A DNA stretch of 64,000 nucleotides from Ruminococcus flavefaciens (GTDB taxonomy: Bacteria; Bacillota; Clostridia; Oscillospirales; Ruminococcaceae): NCBI GenBank assembly GCA_002373775.1, contig DFJW01000077.1:1-64000 (forward strand). Direction: 5' to 3'. The notes beneath the pieces were generated by a model. That model did no database searches and was not told where the DNA came from. It saw only the letters and a program-made list of their open reading frames with translations. Numbering within the stretch: the stretch's first letter is position 1; every line of letters begins with the position of its first letter. A program made the translations under genes and the position numbers. Positions 22,814 to 31,724 of the stretch are shown here, in pieces.

Positions 22814-23308
22814 TTACTTCTTCACAATAAAATTCATATATCCATTAATTGTATGAATTGCAAAAAATACCGCCGCTGTTATAACCAATGGGTAATTGTA
22901 CTTCCACAATCCGAAACATAAATAGTATAGCGGAACAACTGCAAATTGACTAACTACTATCAACCAGCCAAATTGATGTCCCAAATAATAAAATGCCCAG
23001 CCAATAAAATTGATCAATATCATAACAAGTGTCAACATAAAAAATGCTTTATCTCTTGTTTTTTCTATTGAGAAAAAGCTCACATCATCTCTGACAAGCA
23101 GCATCAATAAAAGCATTGACAGCATACCAAATATACCTTGTATAGTCTGGATCCACTTCAATTCATTTTGCATATTCATTATTGGATTTGGTTCTGGTTT
23201 AACTAATGGCATTATTATATACGGGATTTCTTGTATTACAAATGCAATAATGCCGATCAATGATATACCAAAATAATAATTCTTATAAAGATGAGCAATT
23301 CTTATCAT
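22814..23308 (-). CDS. AT-rich small membrane protein, function unknown
   Basis: 164 residues with four or five hydrophobic helices (LIGIIAFVIQEIPYIIM, IFGMLSMLLLMLLV, FFMLTLVMILINFIGWAFYYL, WLIVVSQFAVVPLYYLCFGL, LVITAAVFFAIHTI). I do not recognise a family. Base and codon use stand out: the gene is markedly AT-rich, with Asn, Ile, Tyr and Lys codons ending mostly in A or T, while its neighbours prefer G/C-ending codons. This suggests recent acquisition. AGGAT precedes the ATG weakly. It has its own promoter. Confidence 0.7.
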   Translation of the reverse strand: MIRIAHLYKNYYFGISLIGIIAFVIQEIPYIIMPLVKPEPNPIMNMQNELKWIQTIQGIFGMLSMLLLMLLVRDDVSFFSIEKTRDKAFFMLTLVMILINFIGWAFYYLGHQFGWLIVVSQFAVVPLYYLCFGLWKYNYPLVITAAVFFAIHTINGYMNFIVKK

Positions 23309-23357
23309 TTTATAATCATCCTCTTTTATACATTAATTCCGATTTATTTTAGTAACA

Positions 23358-23386
23358 ATTATAGCACGACATAGCTGTATTGTCAA
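23358..23386 (-). promoter_or_regulatory. Promoter of the AT-rich membrane protein
   Basis: Minus strand: -35 TTGACA (23381-23386), 17-bp spacer, -10 TATAAT (23358-23363). Its -35 lies directly against the T run of the upstream terminator. Confidence 0.85.
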
Positions 23387-23431
23387 TAAAAAGCCATAGT
23401 ACTTCTGGCTAAGTATCAGAAATACTATGGC
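23384..23431 (-). terminator. Terminator of the GH130 gene
   Basis: Minus strand: arms GCCATAGTA/TACTATGGC (23393-23431) with an inner imperfect stem, followed by TTTTTATT. It overlaps the -35 region of the next promoter. Confidence 0.75.
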
Positions 23432-23514
23432 GAAAAACCTCTGTATCAGCGTCACCCTTTATCCGGGCGCGGTGATCTTTGTATTAAGCTGAACTGACGA
23501 GTTCTGTTAGTAGA

Positions 23515-24534
23515 TCATCTCTTTCCGAGCTCAGCGTCCGTAAGGCTTACACTGTCATACTTGAGTATGTAATCCCATACATCCTGCACAGTAGTGAACG
23601 CCACGCCCACATAGCTGTCTGCACAGCCATAGTAAATAGCAATGCGTCCGGTGTCTGAATCAGAGAGAGTAGCGCAGGGGAAGCAGACGTTCGGAACGAA
23701 TCCTCTTTCCTCGTACCATTCCTCGGGGGTGAGGATGTAATTTGAACATCTGTGAAGAACCCTTGAAGGTTCGTTTATATCGAGCACAGCAGCACCGATG
23801 CTGTAGACATAGCCGTTGCAGGTGTTTACAACACCGTGATAGAAGATCAGCCAGCCTTCGCTTGTTTCGATAGGAGCAGCGCCGCCGCCGATTTTCAGAC
23901 TTTCCCACCAGTTATCGGATTTTCCCATTACATGGCGGTGTCTTCCCCAGAACTCCATATCCGGGCTCTCTGAAAGGAATATATCACCGAATGCTGTGTG
24001 ACCGTTATCACAAGGTCTTGACAGCATGACATAGTTACCGTTAATTCTGCGAGGGAAAAGAACAGCGTTGCGGTTGTAGGGGAGGAAAGGACTTTCGATT
24101 CGGGTGAAAGTCTTGAAATCGGTAGTTTTTGCCATGCCTATAGAAGCGCCGTATCCGTCCTGACACCAGATGATGTAATAGGTGTCATCAACTTTGACGA
24201 GTCTCGGATCATAAGCGTAAACAGGCATGAATGGTTCGCCGTTCTCATCGGTGAAGTTTATTTTTTCGGGTTCGAACTCCCAGTTTATGGCATCCTTGCT
24301 TCTTCCGAGGTATATATGCGGCATACCGTCGCGCTGTTCGCCGCGGAATACGCCGATGTAACCGTCACCGTACTGCATGACAGCGCTGTTGAAGATACGC
24401 GCAACATTCGGCAGAGGATTCCTTTTGATTATCGGGTTTTCGGAATATCTCCACACCGGAAGCTGATATCCTGCCGGTTTATCCTGCCATGGCATATCCG
24501 GCATAGAGGGACCTATAAGCTTGATATTAGACAT
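23515..24534 (-). CDS. GH130 mannoside phosphorylase
   Basis: 339-residue five-bladed beta-propeller enzyme of glycoside hydrolase family 130, which splits beta-1,4-linked mannosides with phosphate to give mannose 1-phosphate. The opening NPIIKRNPLPNVARIFNSAV, the YDPRLVKVDDTYYI segment with the proposed catalytic Asp, and KIGGGAAPIETSEGWLIFYHGV are family hallmarks. Length fits the mannooligosaccharide phosphorylase type (RaMP2-like) known from Ruminococcus; exact chain-length preference is inferred. The start is the ATG 6 bases after GGAAGGAG. It stands alone, without transporter or epimerase partners. Confidence 0.9.
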   Translation of the reverse strand: MSNIKLIGPSMPDMPWQDKPAGYQLPVWRYSENPIIKRNPLPNVARIFNSAVMQYGDGYIGVFRGEQRDGMPHIYLGRSKDAINWEFEPEKINFTDENGEPFMPVYAYDPRLVKVDDTYYIIWCQDGYGASIGMAKTTDFKTFTRIESPFLPYNRNAVLFPRRINGNYVMLSRPCDNGHTAFGDIFLSESPDMEFWGRHRHVMGKSDNWWESLKIGGGAAPIETSEGWLIFYHGVVNTCNGYVYSIGAAVLDINEPSRVLHRCSNYILTPEEWYEERGFVPNVCFPCATLSDSDTGRIAIYYGCADSYVGVAFTTVQDVWDYILKYDSVSLTDAELGKR

Positions 24535-24561
24535 AAGCAACTCCTTCCAGCTTAATTAATG

Positions 24562-24590
24562 GAATAAATTAAGCTTACTGTATTAATTTA
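24562..24590 (-). promoter_or_regulatory. Possible operator in the GH130 leader
   Basis: Arms AAATTAA/TTAATTT separated by about 10 bases, right after the predicted transcription start. AT-rich, so it could also be chance. Confidence 0.35.
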
Positions 24591-24619
24591 ATTATACAAT
24601 ATGATTATAATTTAGTCAA
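24591..24619 (-). promoter_or_regulatory. Promoter of the GH130 gene
   Basis: Minus strand: -35 TTGACT (24614-24619), 17-bp spacer, -10 TATAAT (24591-24596). Confidence 0.82.
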
Positions 24620-24798
24620 TGATTAGTTTTGTAGTTTCGTGATTTTGTATATTTGCATAAAGTATACGCAGTTGTAAAATAGTTATTTGTTGATACAGCA
24701 CGAACTCCGGCGCAGTTTATATCTTCGTCAATTAAATGCTGCTTGTAAAGTAAACATTTGTGTATAATCACGATTTTTTATAATATGCGTCACAATCC

Positions 24799-24827
24799 TT
24801 GTTATTGTCCGGAATATATAATATAAT
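24799..24827 (+). promoter_or_regulatory. Promoter of the DUF6311-like gene
   Basis: -35 TTGTTA (24799-24804), 17-bp spacer, -10 TATAAT (24822-24827). The AT-rich stretch 24620-24798 between the two divergent promoters holds no reading frame that I can support. Confidence 0.72.
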
Positions 24828-24876
24828 AGAGTAATTATAACGATATTGCAAAGAGATATGGAAGGACATAACATTG

Positions 24877-26571
24877 ATGAGACATTCAAAGATGACAAAA
24901 CCGGCGGTTATTTTTCAGGAGCACAGAACTTTAATACTTTTTCTCATGGGCATGCTGCTGGGATCAGTGGTTTTCCTTATTTTTTACGGAGGCTGGATAC
25001 TGGTCCCGACGCACGACGCATGGGTGGTAAGTACAGACGGCGACATGACTCAGCACCAGCTGGGCTGGCTGTTTTACAGGAAGACGCCGTGGAGGTTCCC
25101 GATAGGTCTGATAGAGGGCATAAGTTCAGACGGACCTGTTTCGTGCATGTATACTGATTCTATACCGTTATTTGCGATCTTTTTCAAGCTGCTCTCCCCG
25201 ATACTCCCTGAACATTTCCAGTATATGGGATTATGGGGAATAAGCTGTTACGCACTTCAGGGCGGATTCAGCATGCTGATACTGTATTCATTCCGCAGAA
25301 GTGTGATATTTTCAGCGCTCGGCAGCATATTCTACATCACTTTTCCCGGAATGATAGACCGCTTTTATCATCACGACGCATTAATGGCACAGTGGCTCAT
25401 ACTCTGGGGCATTCTGCTCTGTGTAAAGCAGGACAAGAAATGGAAGCACAGATCAGCACCGGTCATACTCTGGACACTAAACACGGTCTCAGCGGTACTG
25501 ATACATGCCTATTACATCCCTATGGTGTATATGATAATGCTCGCATACATTTTCATAGACGTATTCAAATACAAGAATAAACTCCGCGCGGCAGCTGTGT
25601 TTATTTCTTCGACAGTGTTCTCAGTCATCACAATGTGGGTGATAGGCGGATTTTACGGAAAAGGCAGTGTCAGTGACGGCGGACTTGGAACATACTCGGC
25701 AAATCTTAATTCGCTGTTCAATTCATTCAACCATTCTCCAATACTGAAGCCTCTGCCGGTTAATCAGGGACAGAGCGAAGGTCTTGGATATCTGGGAGCA
25801 GGCATGCTGCTTCTTGCATTCACGGCATTTATATCAGCTTCATTGAAGCTGTTTGCATCACCTTCACCGCTTAAAAGTCTGAAAAGTACATGTGCCCGTT
25901 ACAGGAATGAGATAGCAGCATACAGCATAGTTTTTCTTCTCAGCCTGTTTGCAGCGGCAAGTCCGGTATGCACATTCGGACATCACACCATATACAGCAT
26001 AGAGTATCCGCAGGTGATATGGGAGCTGCTCTCGATATACAGATGCAGCGGACGTTTCATCTGGGTAGCCGGCGAACTCTTCATGACGGCAGCATTCTAT
26101 CTGCTGTCAAAGCAGGATGCAAAGCGGATAGCATCAATACTGATAGCTCTGTGTCTGATCGTTCAGTCATACGACCTGCATTTATGGATAAAGCATAAGA
26201 AAAAGCGCCTTGAAAGAGGCTCGGTATGTGTAGAACAGCTTAGGGACAAACGCTGGGACACACTTTTCAGCGAAGCAGACGAGATCGTATTTGCACCTTT
26301 GCCGCGTGATTTTGTTGTATACAGAAAGCTGTACTTTGTATTTGCGGAAGCCGCACTGAAATATGATCTTCCGATCAGCAGTTTCTCAATGGCGCGTACA
26401 GATTACGAGACACTGAGAGATTACGCAGACGATAAACTCAGTGAACTCTATAACGGCACAGCAGGCGATGAGTTGTTCGTATTCTTCAGAAAGGAAGACG
26501 TTCCGGAAAAGAGCAGCGATTATGAGATATTTGCCATGGACGGATACTATGCTGCCAGAAAGAGGAAATAA
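24877..26571 (+). CDS. Polytopic membrane protein, DUF6311-like (glycosyltransferase-type fold)
   Basis: 564 residues with about ten membrane helices and a cytosolic or external C-terminal domain of about 120 residues. The first large loop (STDGDMTQHQLGWLFYRKTPWRFP, then SSDGPVSCMYTDSIPL) carries the acidic residues typical of GT-C type lipid-linked glycosyltransferases and matches what I recall of DUF6311 proteins. FHHD-like YHHDALMAQWLILW is another family block. A role in surface glycan assembly is inferred from the fold only. GGAAGGA precedes the ATG at 24877. The next gene follows 88 bases later with its own promoter. Confidence 0.75.
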   Translation: MRHSKMTKPAVIFQEHRTLILFLMGMLLGSVVFLIFYGGWILVPTHDAWVVSTDGDMTQHQLGWLFYRKTPWRFPIGLIEGISSDGPVSCMYTDSIPLFAIFFKLLSPILPEHFQYMGLWGISCYALQGGFSMLILYSFRRSVIFSALGSIFYITFPGMIDRFYHHDALMAQWLILWGILLCVKQDKKWKHRSAPVILWTLNTVSAVLIHAYYIPMVYMIMLAYIFIDVFKYKNKLRAAAVFISSTVFSVITMWVIGGFYGKGSVSDGGLGTYSANLNSLFNSFNHSPILKPLPVNQGQSEGLGYLGAGMLLLAFTAFISASLKLFASPSPLKSLKSTCARYRNEIAAYSIVFLLSLFAAASPVCTFGHHTIYSIEYPQVIWELLSIYRCSGRFIWVAGELFMTAAFYLLSKQDAKRIASILIALCLIVQSYDLHLWIKHKKKRLERGSVCVEQLRDKRWDTLFSEADEIVFAPLPRDFVVYRKLYFVFAEAALKYDLPISSFSMARTDYETLRDYADDKLSELYNGTAGDELFVFFRKEDVPEKSSDYEIFAMDGYYAARKRK

Positions 26572-26600
26572 AAAATGATGGATCAGATACGCATTCATCA

Positions 26601-26629
26601 TTGCCAAACGGTTATAAAAATGCTATAAT
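26601..26629 (+). promoter_or_regulatory. Promoter of the DUF3810-like gene
   Basis: -35 TTGCCA (26601-26606), 17-bp spacer, -10 TATAAT (26624-26629). Confidence 0.8.
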
Positions 26630-26659
26630 AAAAAAAACAGATATTAGGAAGTGAGAATC

Positions 26660-27769
26660 ATGAAACTCCCTGCGCTCAGAAAGAGACATTCTGTACCTGT
26701 TATCATAGTTATAGCAATGGTGATCGTAAATGCGATATCATGGTCAAGCCGAGGCTTTTCTGACTTTTATGTGACGAAGATATTCCCCCACATCACAAAT
26801 GTGTTCTCATTTGTCAGCGGCATATTCCCGTTTTCAGTGGGAGAAATAATGATAATCGCGCTGCTTCTGCTTATCGTTATCGGCATACCGCTGACGCTGA
26901 TACTGCTCATAATAAAAAAAGACTCACGGCGGCTGATATGCAGCATCAGCTGTTCGGTCTTCCTCTGGATATTTGCATATGTGGCTGTAACAGAGACGAT
27001 GAACTGCTTTGTGATGTATCACTGCACACCTTTTTCAGAGAGGTATTTTTCATCCGGTGAGCATACAAGGGACGAGCTGGTTGAACTGTATTCAATGCTG
27101 ATAGCCGAGGCGAATGAGTTAGCGCCACAGGTCCCGAGGGATGAAGATGACCGGTTCTGTATCACTTGTGACGTGGACAAAGAAGCAAAGGCGGCGATGA
27201 AAAAAGCCGCGGAGGATTATCCGCAGCTGAAAGGCTATTATCCCGACGCAAAACCGATAATGTTTTCGTACTTCATGAGCCAGACCGATCTGCTTGGCAT
27301 ATACTTCCCGTTCTCGTTTGAAGCCAATTACAATGACGATATGGTGAAGACGAATCTTCCTGATACTATATGCCACGAGTATTCACATCTTAAAGGCATA
27401 ATACAGGAAGATGAAGCAAACTTTATAGCATTCGTAGCAACGACCAACAGCGACAATATAGAGTTCCGCTACTCAGGCATCCTTGAAGGGCTGGAATATG
27501 TACATAATCAGATATACGAGCGCGGGATAGAGTCTGCCTACGGACTGACCGACGAGATATCAGACCAGGTAAGACGCGACTGGTTCAGATTCCTTCCCGA
27601 CAATTACTGGGAGGAGAATAAAAAGAAGGAGATAATCTCCACCGAGACTGTCAGCGCAGTGTCCGAAACGGCGCTTGATACAAATATCAGGATGAACGGC
27701 AGAGAAGAAGGCATAGAAAGCTATTCACACATGGTGAATCTTCTCCTTGACTATTATTTTCCGTCATGA
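26660..27769 (+). CDS. DUF3810-type membrane zinc peptidase-like protein
   Basis: 369 residues: three N-terminal membrane segments (VPVIIVIAMVIVNAISW, EIMIIALLLLIVIGIPLTLIL, SCSVFLWIFAYVAVTE) and a soluble domain with HEYSH (239-243), an HExxH zinc site, followed by EDEANFIAF, which could give the third metal ligand. This arrangement matches DUF3810. Peptidase activity is inferred from the motif and not proven for the family. AGGAAGTGAG lies before the ATG at 26660; an in-frame GTG three codons earlier is part of this site. Confidence 0.85.
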   Translation: MKLPALRKRHSVPVIIVIAMVIVNAISWSSRGFSDFYVTKIFPHITNVFSFVSGIFPFSVGEIMIIALLLLIVIGIPLTLILLIIKKDSRRLICSISCSVFLWIFAYVAVTETMNCFVMYHCTPFSERYFSSGEHTRDELVELYSMLIAEANELAPQVPRDEDDRFCITCDVDKEAKAAMKKAAEDYPQLKGYYPDAKPIMFSYFMSQTDLLGIYFPFSFEANYNDDMVKTNLPDTICHEYSHLKGIIQEDEANFIAFVATTNSDNIEFRYSGILEGLEYVHNQIYERGIESAYGLTDEISDQVRRDWFRFLPDNYWEENKKKEIISTETVSAVSETALDTNIRMNGREEGIESYSHMVNLLLDYYFPS

Positions 27770-27827
27770 TATGAAAAGACACTCATTGAGCATCGAATTT
27801 TCTCATGAGGATAGATTTGCAGTTATC

Positions 27828-27875
27828 GTGGAAAGGCACTTTCGTCAGAAAGAACCTTTCCACGCATTATTTTTT
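27828..27875 (+). terminator. Terminator of the DUF3810-like gene
   Basis: Arms GTGGAAAGG/CCTTTCCAC with an inner CTTTC/GAAAG stem, followed by GCATTATTTTTTC. Confidence 0.82.
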
Positions 27876-27921
27876 CAAGGAGTTTTTCCCGGAATATGTA
27901 CATTCCACGTCAAATGACAGC

Positions 27922-28623
27922 TCACTTGTAGATATTTTCGATCCTGATGCGCAGTTTCTTCAGGATCTTTTTTTCAAGTCGGGATATATAGGACTGAGAG
28001 ATGCCAATGAGTTCGGCGACTTCCTTCTGAGTTTTTTCTTTACCGTCGATGAGACCGAATCTCATCTCCATTATCTCACGTTCTCTGTCGCAGAGACCGG
28101 CGACAGCACTGCGGAGCATTTCGCGTTCCGCCTCATTTTCGATACCGCGGTTCACTACATCGTCCTCGGTACCGAGCACATCCGACAGCAGGAGCTCATT
28201 CCCGTCGTAGTCGATATTGAGGGGTTCGTCAATAGAGAGGTCGTTGCGGTATTGTGAAGACTTTCTCAGGAACATGAGTATCTCATTCTCAATGCAGCGT
28301 GAAGCGTAGGTGGCGAGCTTGATCTTTTTGGTGGGGCAGAAGGTGTTCACCGCCTTGATGAGACCTATAGTCCCGATAGATATAAGGTCTTCGAGACCGA
28401 TACCGGTAGACTCGAATTTTTTTGCGATATAGACAACGAGTCTGAGGTTATGAACGATAAGGGTATCTCTTGCCTCCTGATCGTTATCTATGAGTTTCTG
28501 GAACACCTTTTCCTCTTCTGCTTTGGAGAGCGGAGGCGGGAGCGTGTCCGGACCGTTTATGAAGTCCACTCTTGATCTCATGATCCCTTTTATACTTTTG
28601 AACAGCACTGAAATAAGTTTCAT
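27922..28623 (-). CDS. sigE: Sporulation sigma factor sigma-E
   Basis: 233-residue sigma-70 family protein directing early mother-cell transcription. It has the short pro-region, then region 2 ([36 protein letters not shown], quoted by its blocks [11 protein letters not shown] and [13 protein letters not shown]), region 3 and region 4 with [20 protein letters not shown] as the -35-binding helix-turn-helix. Length and the adjacent spoIIGA identify it as sigma-E. AAAGGAG precedes the ATG. The 38-base gap after spoIIGA shows one operon, as in Bacillus and Clostridium. Confidence 0.95.
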   Translation of the reverse strand: MKLISVLFKSIKGIMRSRVDFINGPDTLPPPLSKAEEEKVFQKLIDNDQEARDTLIVHNLRLVVYIAKKFESTGIGLEDLISIGTIGLIKAVNTFCPTKKIKLATYASRCIENEILMFLRKSSQYRNDLSIDEPLNIDYDGNELLLSDVLGTEDDVVNRGIENEAEREMLRSAVAGLCDREREIMEMRFGLIDGKEKTQKEVAELIGISQSYISRLEKKILKKLRIRIENIYK

Positions 28624-28661
28624 ATTGATCTCCTTTACATTATTATTCTCTATGCAGCATT

Positions 28662-29471
28662 TCAGGACAGCAGCCGCGGATTGAAGATAGCTTTTCCGGA
28701 ACTGCCGGCAAGTCCTATCATAGCATTTACAGGGACTTTCCTGCCTTTTGAGATATCATCAATAATGATCTCATCCGGACGGAACACAGGTATCACTCCG
28801 TTTTTTGAGATAGTTGAGCAGGGAATGAGCCTGACGCCTTTAGGCAGAGCCGATATATCGACCTTCCCGAATACCGAATCATCACAGACGATGACCGGTA
28901 CTCCGGTAAAGAGATCGACCAGAGTGTTTCCGGTGTCAGCGATCCCATTCAGCATGAATATACGGTCGTTCCACCTGACAGTTATACTGTAGAGACCGCA
29001 TCCGTCAGCCGCCTTGTCAGCGATCGTCCGCATTATCCTTACAGCAGCATAAACCGCAGCAGTTGATACGACGAGTGCGGCAAGCGAAAAATCTATGTAG
29101 ACAGAGGAATTCTCGACGAGCATCATATCTGAAGGAAAATGTGCATCCAGAGCATATACTGCGCCTGCGAGCATAAGATTTGAAACGAAGAAAGCAGCGG
29201 AGTTCATCATAAGTCTGTACCAACCGTAGAAACCGAATGCTGCCGCAGTGATAGAGACCGCAGACAGCAGCTTGATGACAGTATTAAGCAGTGTACCGAG
29301 CGGAGGAAGGAGTATGAGCAGAGAAAACAAGCTCCCGTAAACAGCAGCGGCAGCACACCTGAACGTTTTCAGAGGGGAATGCGTGAGCCGTGCAGTCATG
29401 CAGAGCAGAAAATAATTCACATAGATATTGAGAACCAGCAGCACATCGATATAAATAGTTATCAAAGCCAT
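28662..29471 (-). CDS. spoIIGA: Sigma-E-processing membrane aspartic protease
   Basis: 269 residues. Five N-terminal membrane helices (to about residue 148) and a C-terminal protease domain with the active Asp in ADTGNTL (Asp179), near MLNG and VIVCDD. SpoIIGA dimerises in the sporulation septum and cleaves the pro-sequence of sigma-E after receiving the SpoIIR signal. The closing block [20 protein letters not shown] is typical. AAAGGAGG precedes the ATG, and sigE follows in the same operon. Confidence 0.94.
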   Translation of the reverse strand: MALITIYIDVLLVLNIYVNYFLLCMTARLTHSPLKTFRCAAAAVYGSLFSLLILLPPLGTLLNTVIKLLSAVSITAAAFGFYGWYRLMMNSAAFFVSNLMLAGAVYALDAHFPSDMMLVENSSVYIDFSLAALVVSTAAVYAAVRIMRTIADKAADGCGLYSITVRWNDRIFMLNGIADTGNTLVDLFTGVPVIVCDDSVFGKVDISALPKGVRLIPCSTISKNGVIPVFRPDEIIIDDISKGRKVPVNAMIGLAGSSGKAIFNPRLLS

Positions 29472-29492
29472 CCTCCTTTCGCCTGCAATAAT

Positions 29493-29527
29493 ATTATAAT
29501 GCTGAGCCTCTGCGGAATATGTCGCAA
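29493..29527 (-). promoter_or_regulatory. Atypical spoIIG promoter with a possible 0A box
   Basis: Minus strand -10 TATAAT (29493-29498). No good -35 lies at 17 bp; the best hexamer, TTGCGA (29522-29527), is 23 bp away. Overlapping it, the plus strand reads TGTCGCA, 6 of 7 matches to the Spo0A box TGTCGAA. The Bacillus spoIIG promoter has the same design, a long spacer and Spo0A boxes. Confidence 0.5.
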
Positions 29528-29557
29528 TCGGTAAAGACCTTAAAATTTACAAATCAC

Positions 29558-29586
29558 TTGACCTTGCGCAGAAAATGTGATAATAT
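29558..29586 (+). promoter_or_regulatory. Promoter of the DEAD-box helicase gene
   Basis: -35 TTGACC (29558-29563), 17-bp spacer, -10 TAATAT (29581-29586). Confidence 0.72.
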
Positions 29587-29620
29587 TGATATGTATAATG
29601 AAGAGGTGAAAGGATAGAAT

Positions 29621-31345
29621 ATGAGATTCAGTGAATTAAATCTTTCTCAGGAACTGCTCAGAGCAGTAGATGAACTCGGTTATGCCGAGATGACTGAGAT
29701 ACAGCAGCAGAGCATACCGCTTCTGCTTGAAGGACGGGATGTAGTCGGAAGATCGAATACAGGAACCGGCAAGACAGCCGCATTCGGCATTCCGGCAGTT
29801 GAGAGCATCACACATGCGGACAAGAACACCGTAGTGGTGCTGGTATTGTGTCCCACACGAGAACTTGCGATGCAGGCGGCAGAAGAAGTCCGTAAATTTG
29901 CAAGATACAAGGAAGGCGTAAAGGTAAGCGCAGTATATGGCGGAGCAAGCATGGAGAAGCAGATACACGAACTGAAGCGCGGTGCGAACATCGTGATCGG
30001 AACGCCGGGCAGAGTCATGGATCATATGCGCAGAAGAACTCTGAAACTGGACCGCCTGAGGTGTGTCATCCTTGACGAAGCTGACGAGATGCTGAATATG
30101 GGATTCAGAGAAGATATCGAATCCATACTTGCAGACGTTCCGGAAGAGCGTCAGACAGTGCTGTTCTCAGCCACCATGCCGTCGGAGATAATGGCGATAA
30201 CTGAAAAGTACCAGACCGATCCTGTACATGTGAAGATAAGCTCCCCCGGCAGGACGGTAGACCTGATAGATCAGTATTACTCGGAAGTGCCTATGGGAAG
30301 GAAGACAGATGCACTTCGTCTGCTGCTTGCTGCATACACACCGGCATCTGCCATGGTGTTCTGCAACACCAAGACAATGGTGGACCAGCTGACAGAGGAA
30401 CTGGTGAAACACGATGTGAAAGCGGTCGGACTTCACGGCGATATGAAGCAGGCACAGCGTACACAGGTCATGAACAGCTTCAAGAACCATGCGTCAGCCG
30501 TACTTGTGGCAACAGACGTGGCAGCCCGCGGTATAGATGTAAGCGGAGTAGATGCCGTCTTCAATTATGATCTTCCGCAGGATAATGAATACTATATCCA
30601 CAGGATAGGCAGAACAGGCCGTGCCGGCAGGAAGGGCACAGCGTACACGTTGATAAGCGGCAGAAGGCAGCTGAACGACCTCCGGGCGATCGAAAGGTAT
30701 ATACGCGCAGAGATAAACGAGATGCCTCTTCCGTCACGCGGAGATATAGTAGCCAGAAGGACAGATCAGCTTACCGACGAGATCATGGAGATGCAGACAG
30801 ATCATCAGGCATATGATATCATAGATAAGCTTGCATCAAAGGGCATAGATCCCAAGGAAGCAGCAGTAAGACTTATAAGCAGCAGACTGCATAAAAACAT
30901 AGAGGACCTTCCCGAACTTGAAGCAGCCCGTCCGCTCAGGAAGGGAAAACGCGAAGGCTCGAAGACGGTAAAGGTGGATATAAACATCGGACGACGCAAG
31001 CGCATAGCGCCGAATTTCATACTCGGAGCAATGGCGGACGCCACCGGACTGACCGGCAGGGACTTCGGAAAGATCGACATATATGATGAGCACACCACAG
31101 TAGAAGTACCTGCATCCGAACTGGATTACGTCCTTGAATGCACCAATCCCATGAAGATAAACGGCAACAAAGTCACCGTAAAGCTATGGGAAGGCACAGA
31201 TAAGAAGGACAAGTACAGAAGCCGCAGAGCTGATGACAAGCCGTCATTTGACAGACGCCGTTCTGCATTCAAGAACCGCAAGCAGTCGGACATACATTCC
31301 GATTACATCCCTAACCGCAGGAAACGTGCCAAGAATAAACATTAA
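29621..31345 (+). CDS. DEAD-box RNA helicase, DeaD/CshA type
   Basis: 574-residue ATP-dependent RNA helicase for ribosome assembly or mRNA turnover. The Q motif (FSELNLSQELLRAVDELGY...TEIQQQSIP), Walker A NTGTGKTAAF near 46, PTRELA, DEADEML, SAT and HRIGRTGRAG are all present. Residues from about 450 to 525 form the DbpA-type RNA-binding domain (INIGRRKRIAPNFILGAM, TTVEVPASELDYVL). A basic tail rich in Arg/Lys follows. AAAGGA precedes the ATG. A 34-residue membrane peptide gene follows at once. Confidence 0.94.
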   Translation: MRFSELNLSQELLRAVDELGYAEMTEIQQQSIPLLLEGRDVVGRSNTGTGKTAAFGIPAVESITHADKNTVVVLVLCPTRELAMQAAEEVRKFARYKEGVKVSAVYGGASMEKQIHELKRGANIVIGTPGRVMDHMRRRTLKLDRLRCVILDEADEMLNMGFREDIESILADVPEERQTVLFSATMPSEIMAITEKYQTDPVHVKISSPGRTVDLIDQYYSEVPMGRKTDALRLLLAAYTPASAMVFCNTKTMVDQLTEELVKHDVKAVGLHGDMKQAQRTQVMNSFKNHASAVLVATDVAARGIDVSGVDAVFNYDLPQDNEYYIHRIGRTGRAGRKGTAYTLISGRRQLNDLRAIERYIRAEINEMPLPSRGDIVARRTDQLTDEIMEMQTDHQAYDIIDKLASKGIDPKEAAVRLISSRLHKNIEDLPELEAARPLRKGKREGSKTVKVDINIGRRKRIAPNFILGAMADATGLTGRDFGKIDIYDEHTTVEVPASELDYVLECTNPMKINGNKVTVKLWEGTDKKDKYRSRRADDKPSFDRRRSAFKNRKQSDIHSDYIPNRRKRAKNKH

Positions 31346-31358
31346 GAGGTGAAAGAGA

Positions 31359-31463
31359 ATGGCAAATAAGAAAACTCCGGACAAGAAAACATGGATGCGT
31401 ATAGTGATCCTCGTAATGGCGATCATCATGATACTCAGTGCCATAATACTTCCTTTCATATGA
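31359..31463 (+). CDS. 34-residue single-pass membrane protein
   Basis: MANKKTPDKKTWMRIVILV begins the product, which continues as a hydrophobic helix (VILVMAIIMILSAIILPFI) to the stop. A basic N-terminus and one helix make a tail-in membrane miniprotein, similar in layout to DUF4044-type small proteins of Firmicutes. AGAGGTG precedes the ATG by 7 bases, and it lies 13 bases after the helicase gene, so the two are co-transcribed. Its role is unknown. Confidence 0.75.
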   Translation: MANKKTPDKKTWMRIVILVMAIIMILSAIILPFI

Positions 31464-31489
31464 TATGAGATATATTCAGCAGGAATGTA

Positions 31490-31518
31490 TTGACAAATAA
31501 TCTACAATGTGATACAAT
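31490..31518 (+). promoter_or_regulatory. Promoter of the riboflavin operon
   Basis: -35 TTGACA (31490-31495), 17-bp spacer, -10 TACAAT (31513-31518), directly before the riboswitch. Confidence 0.88.
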
Positions 31519-31533
31519 AACAATAGTAATCAA

Positions 31534-31645
31534 TATCTTCGGGGCAGGGTTAGATTCCCTACCGGCAGTATAGCCTGCGAGCCGCATGAAGCGGTTGATC
31601 CGGTCAGATCCCGGAGCCGACGGTAAAGTCCGGATGAAAGAAGAT
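31534..31645 (+). promoter_or_regulatory. FMN riboswitch (RFN element)
   Basis: Closing helix ATCTTC/GAAGAT with the conserved blocks GGGGCAGGGT, ATTCCCTACCGGCAG, GCCTGCGAGC, GATCCGGTCAGATCCCGG (part) and AGCCGACGGT. This is the six-stem aptamer that binds FMN. A terminator hairpin follows 31 bases later, so control is by transcription attenuation: FMN binding ends the transcript before ribD. Confidence 0.96.
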
Positions 31646-31676
31646 CTTTCGGCATTACAGCCGTGAAATGTTTCAT

Positions 31677-31707
31677 AGCCCCGTTTTGTACGGGGCTTTT
31701 ATTTTTG
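31677..31707 (+). terminator. FMN riboswitch expression-platform terminator
   Basis: Arms AGCCCCGT/ACGGGGCT followed by TTTTATTTTT, 18 bases before the ribD ATG. Confidence 0.9.
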
Positions 31708-31724
31708 CTGACAAGGAGGAAGAA

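Noticed and set aside
24620..24798. Small gene in the AT-rich divergent gap
   Set aside because: No frame with a ribosome site was found; the stretch appears to be promoter DNA only.
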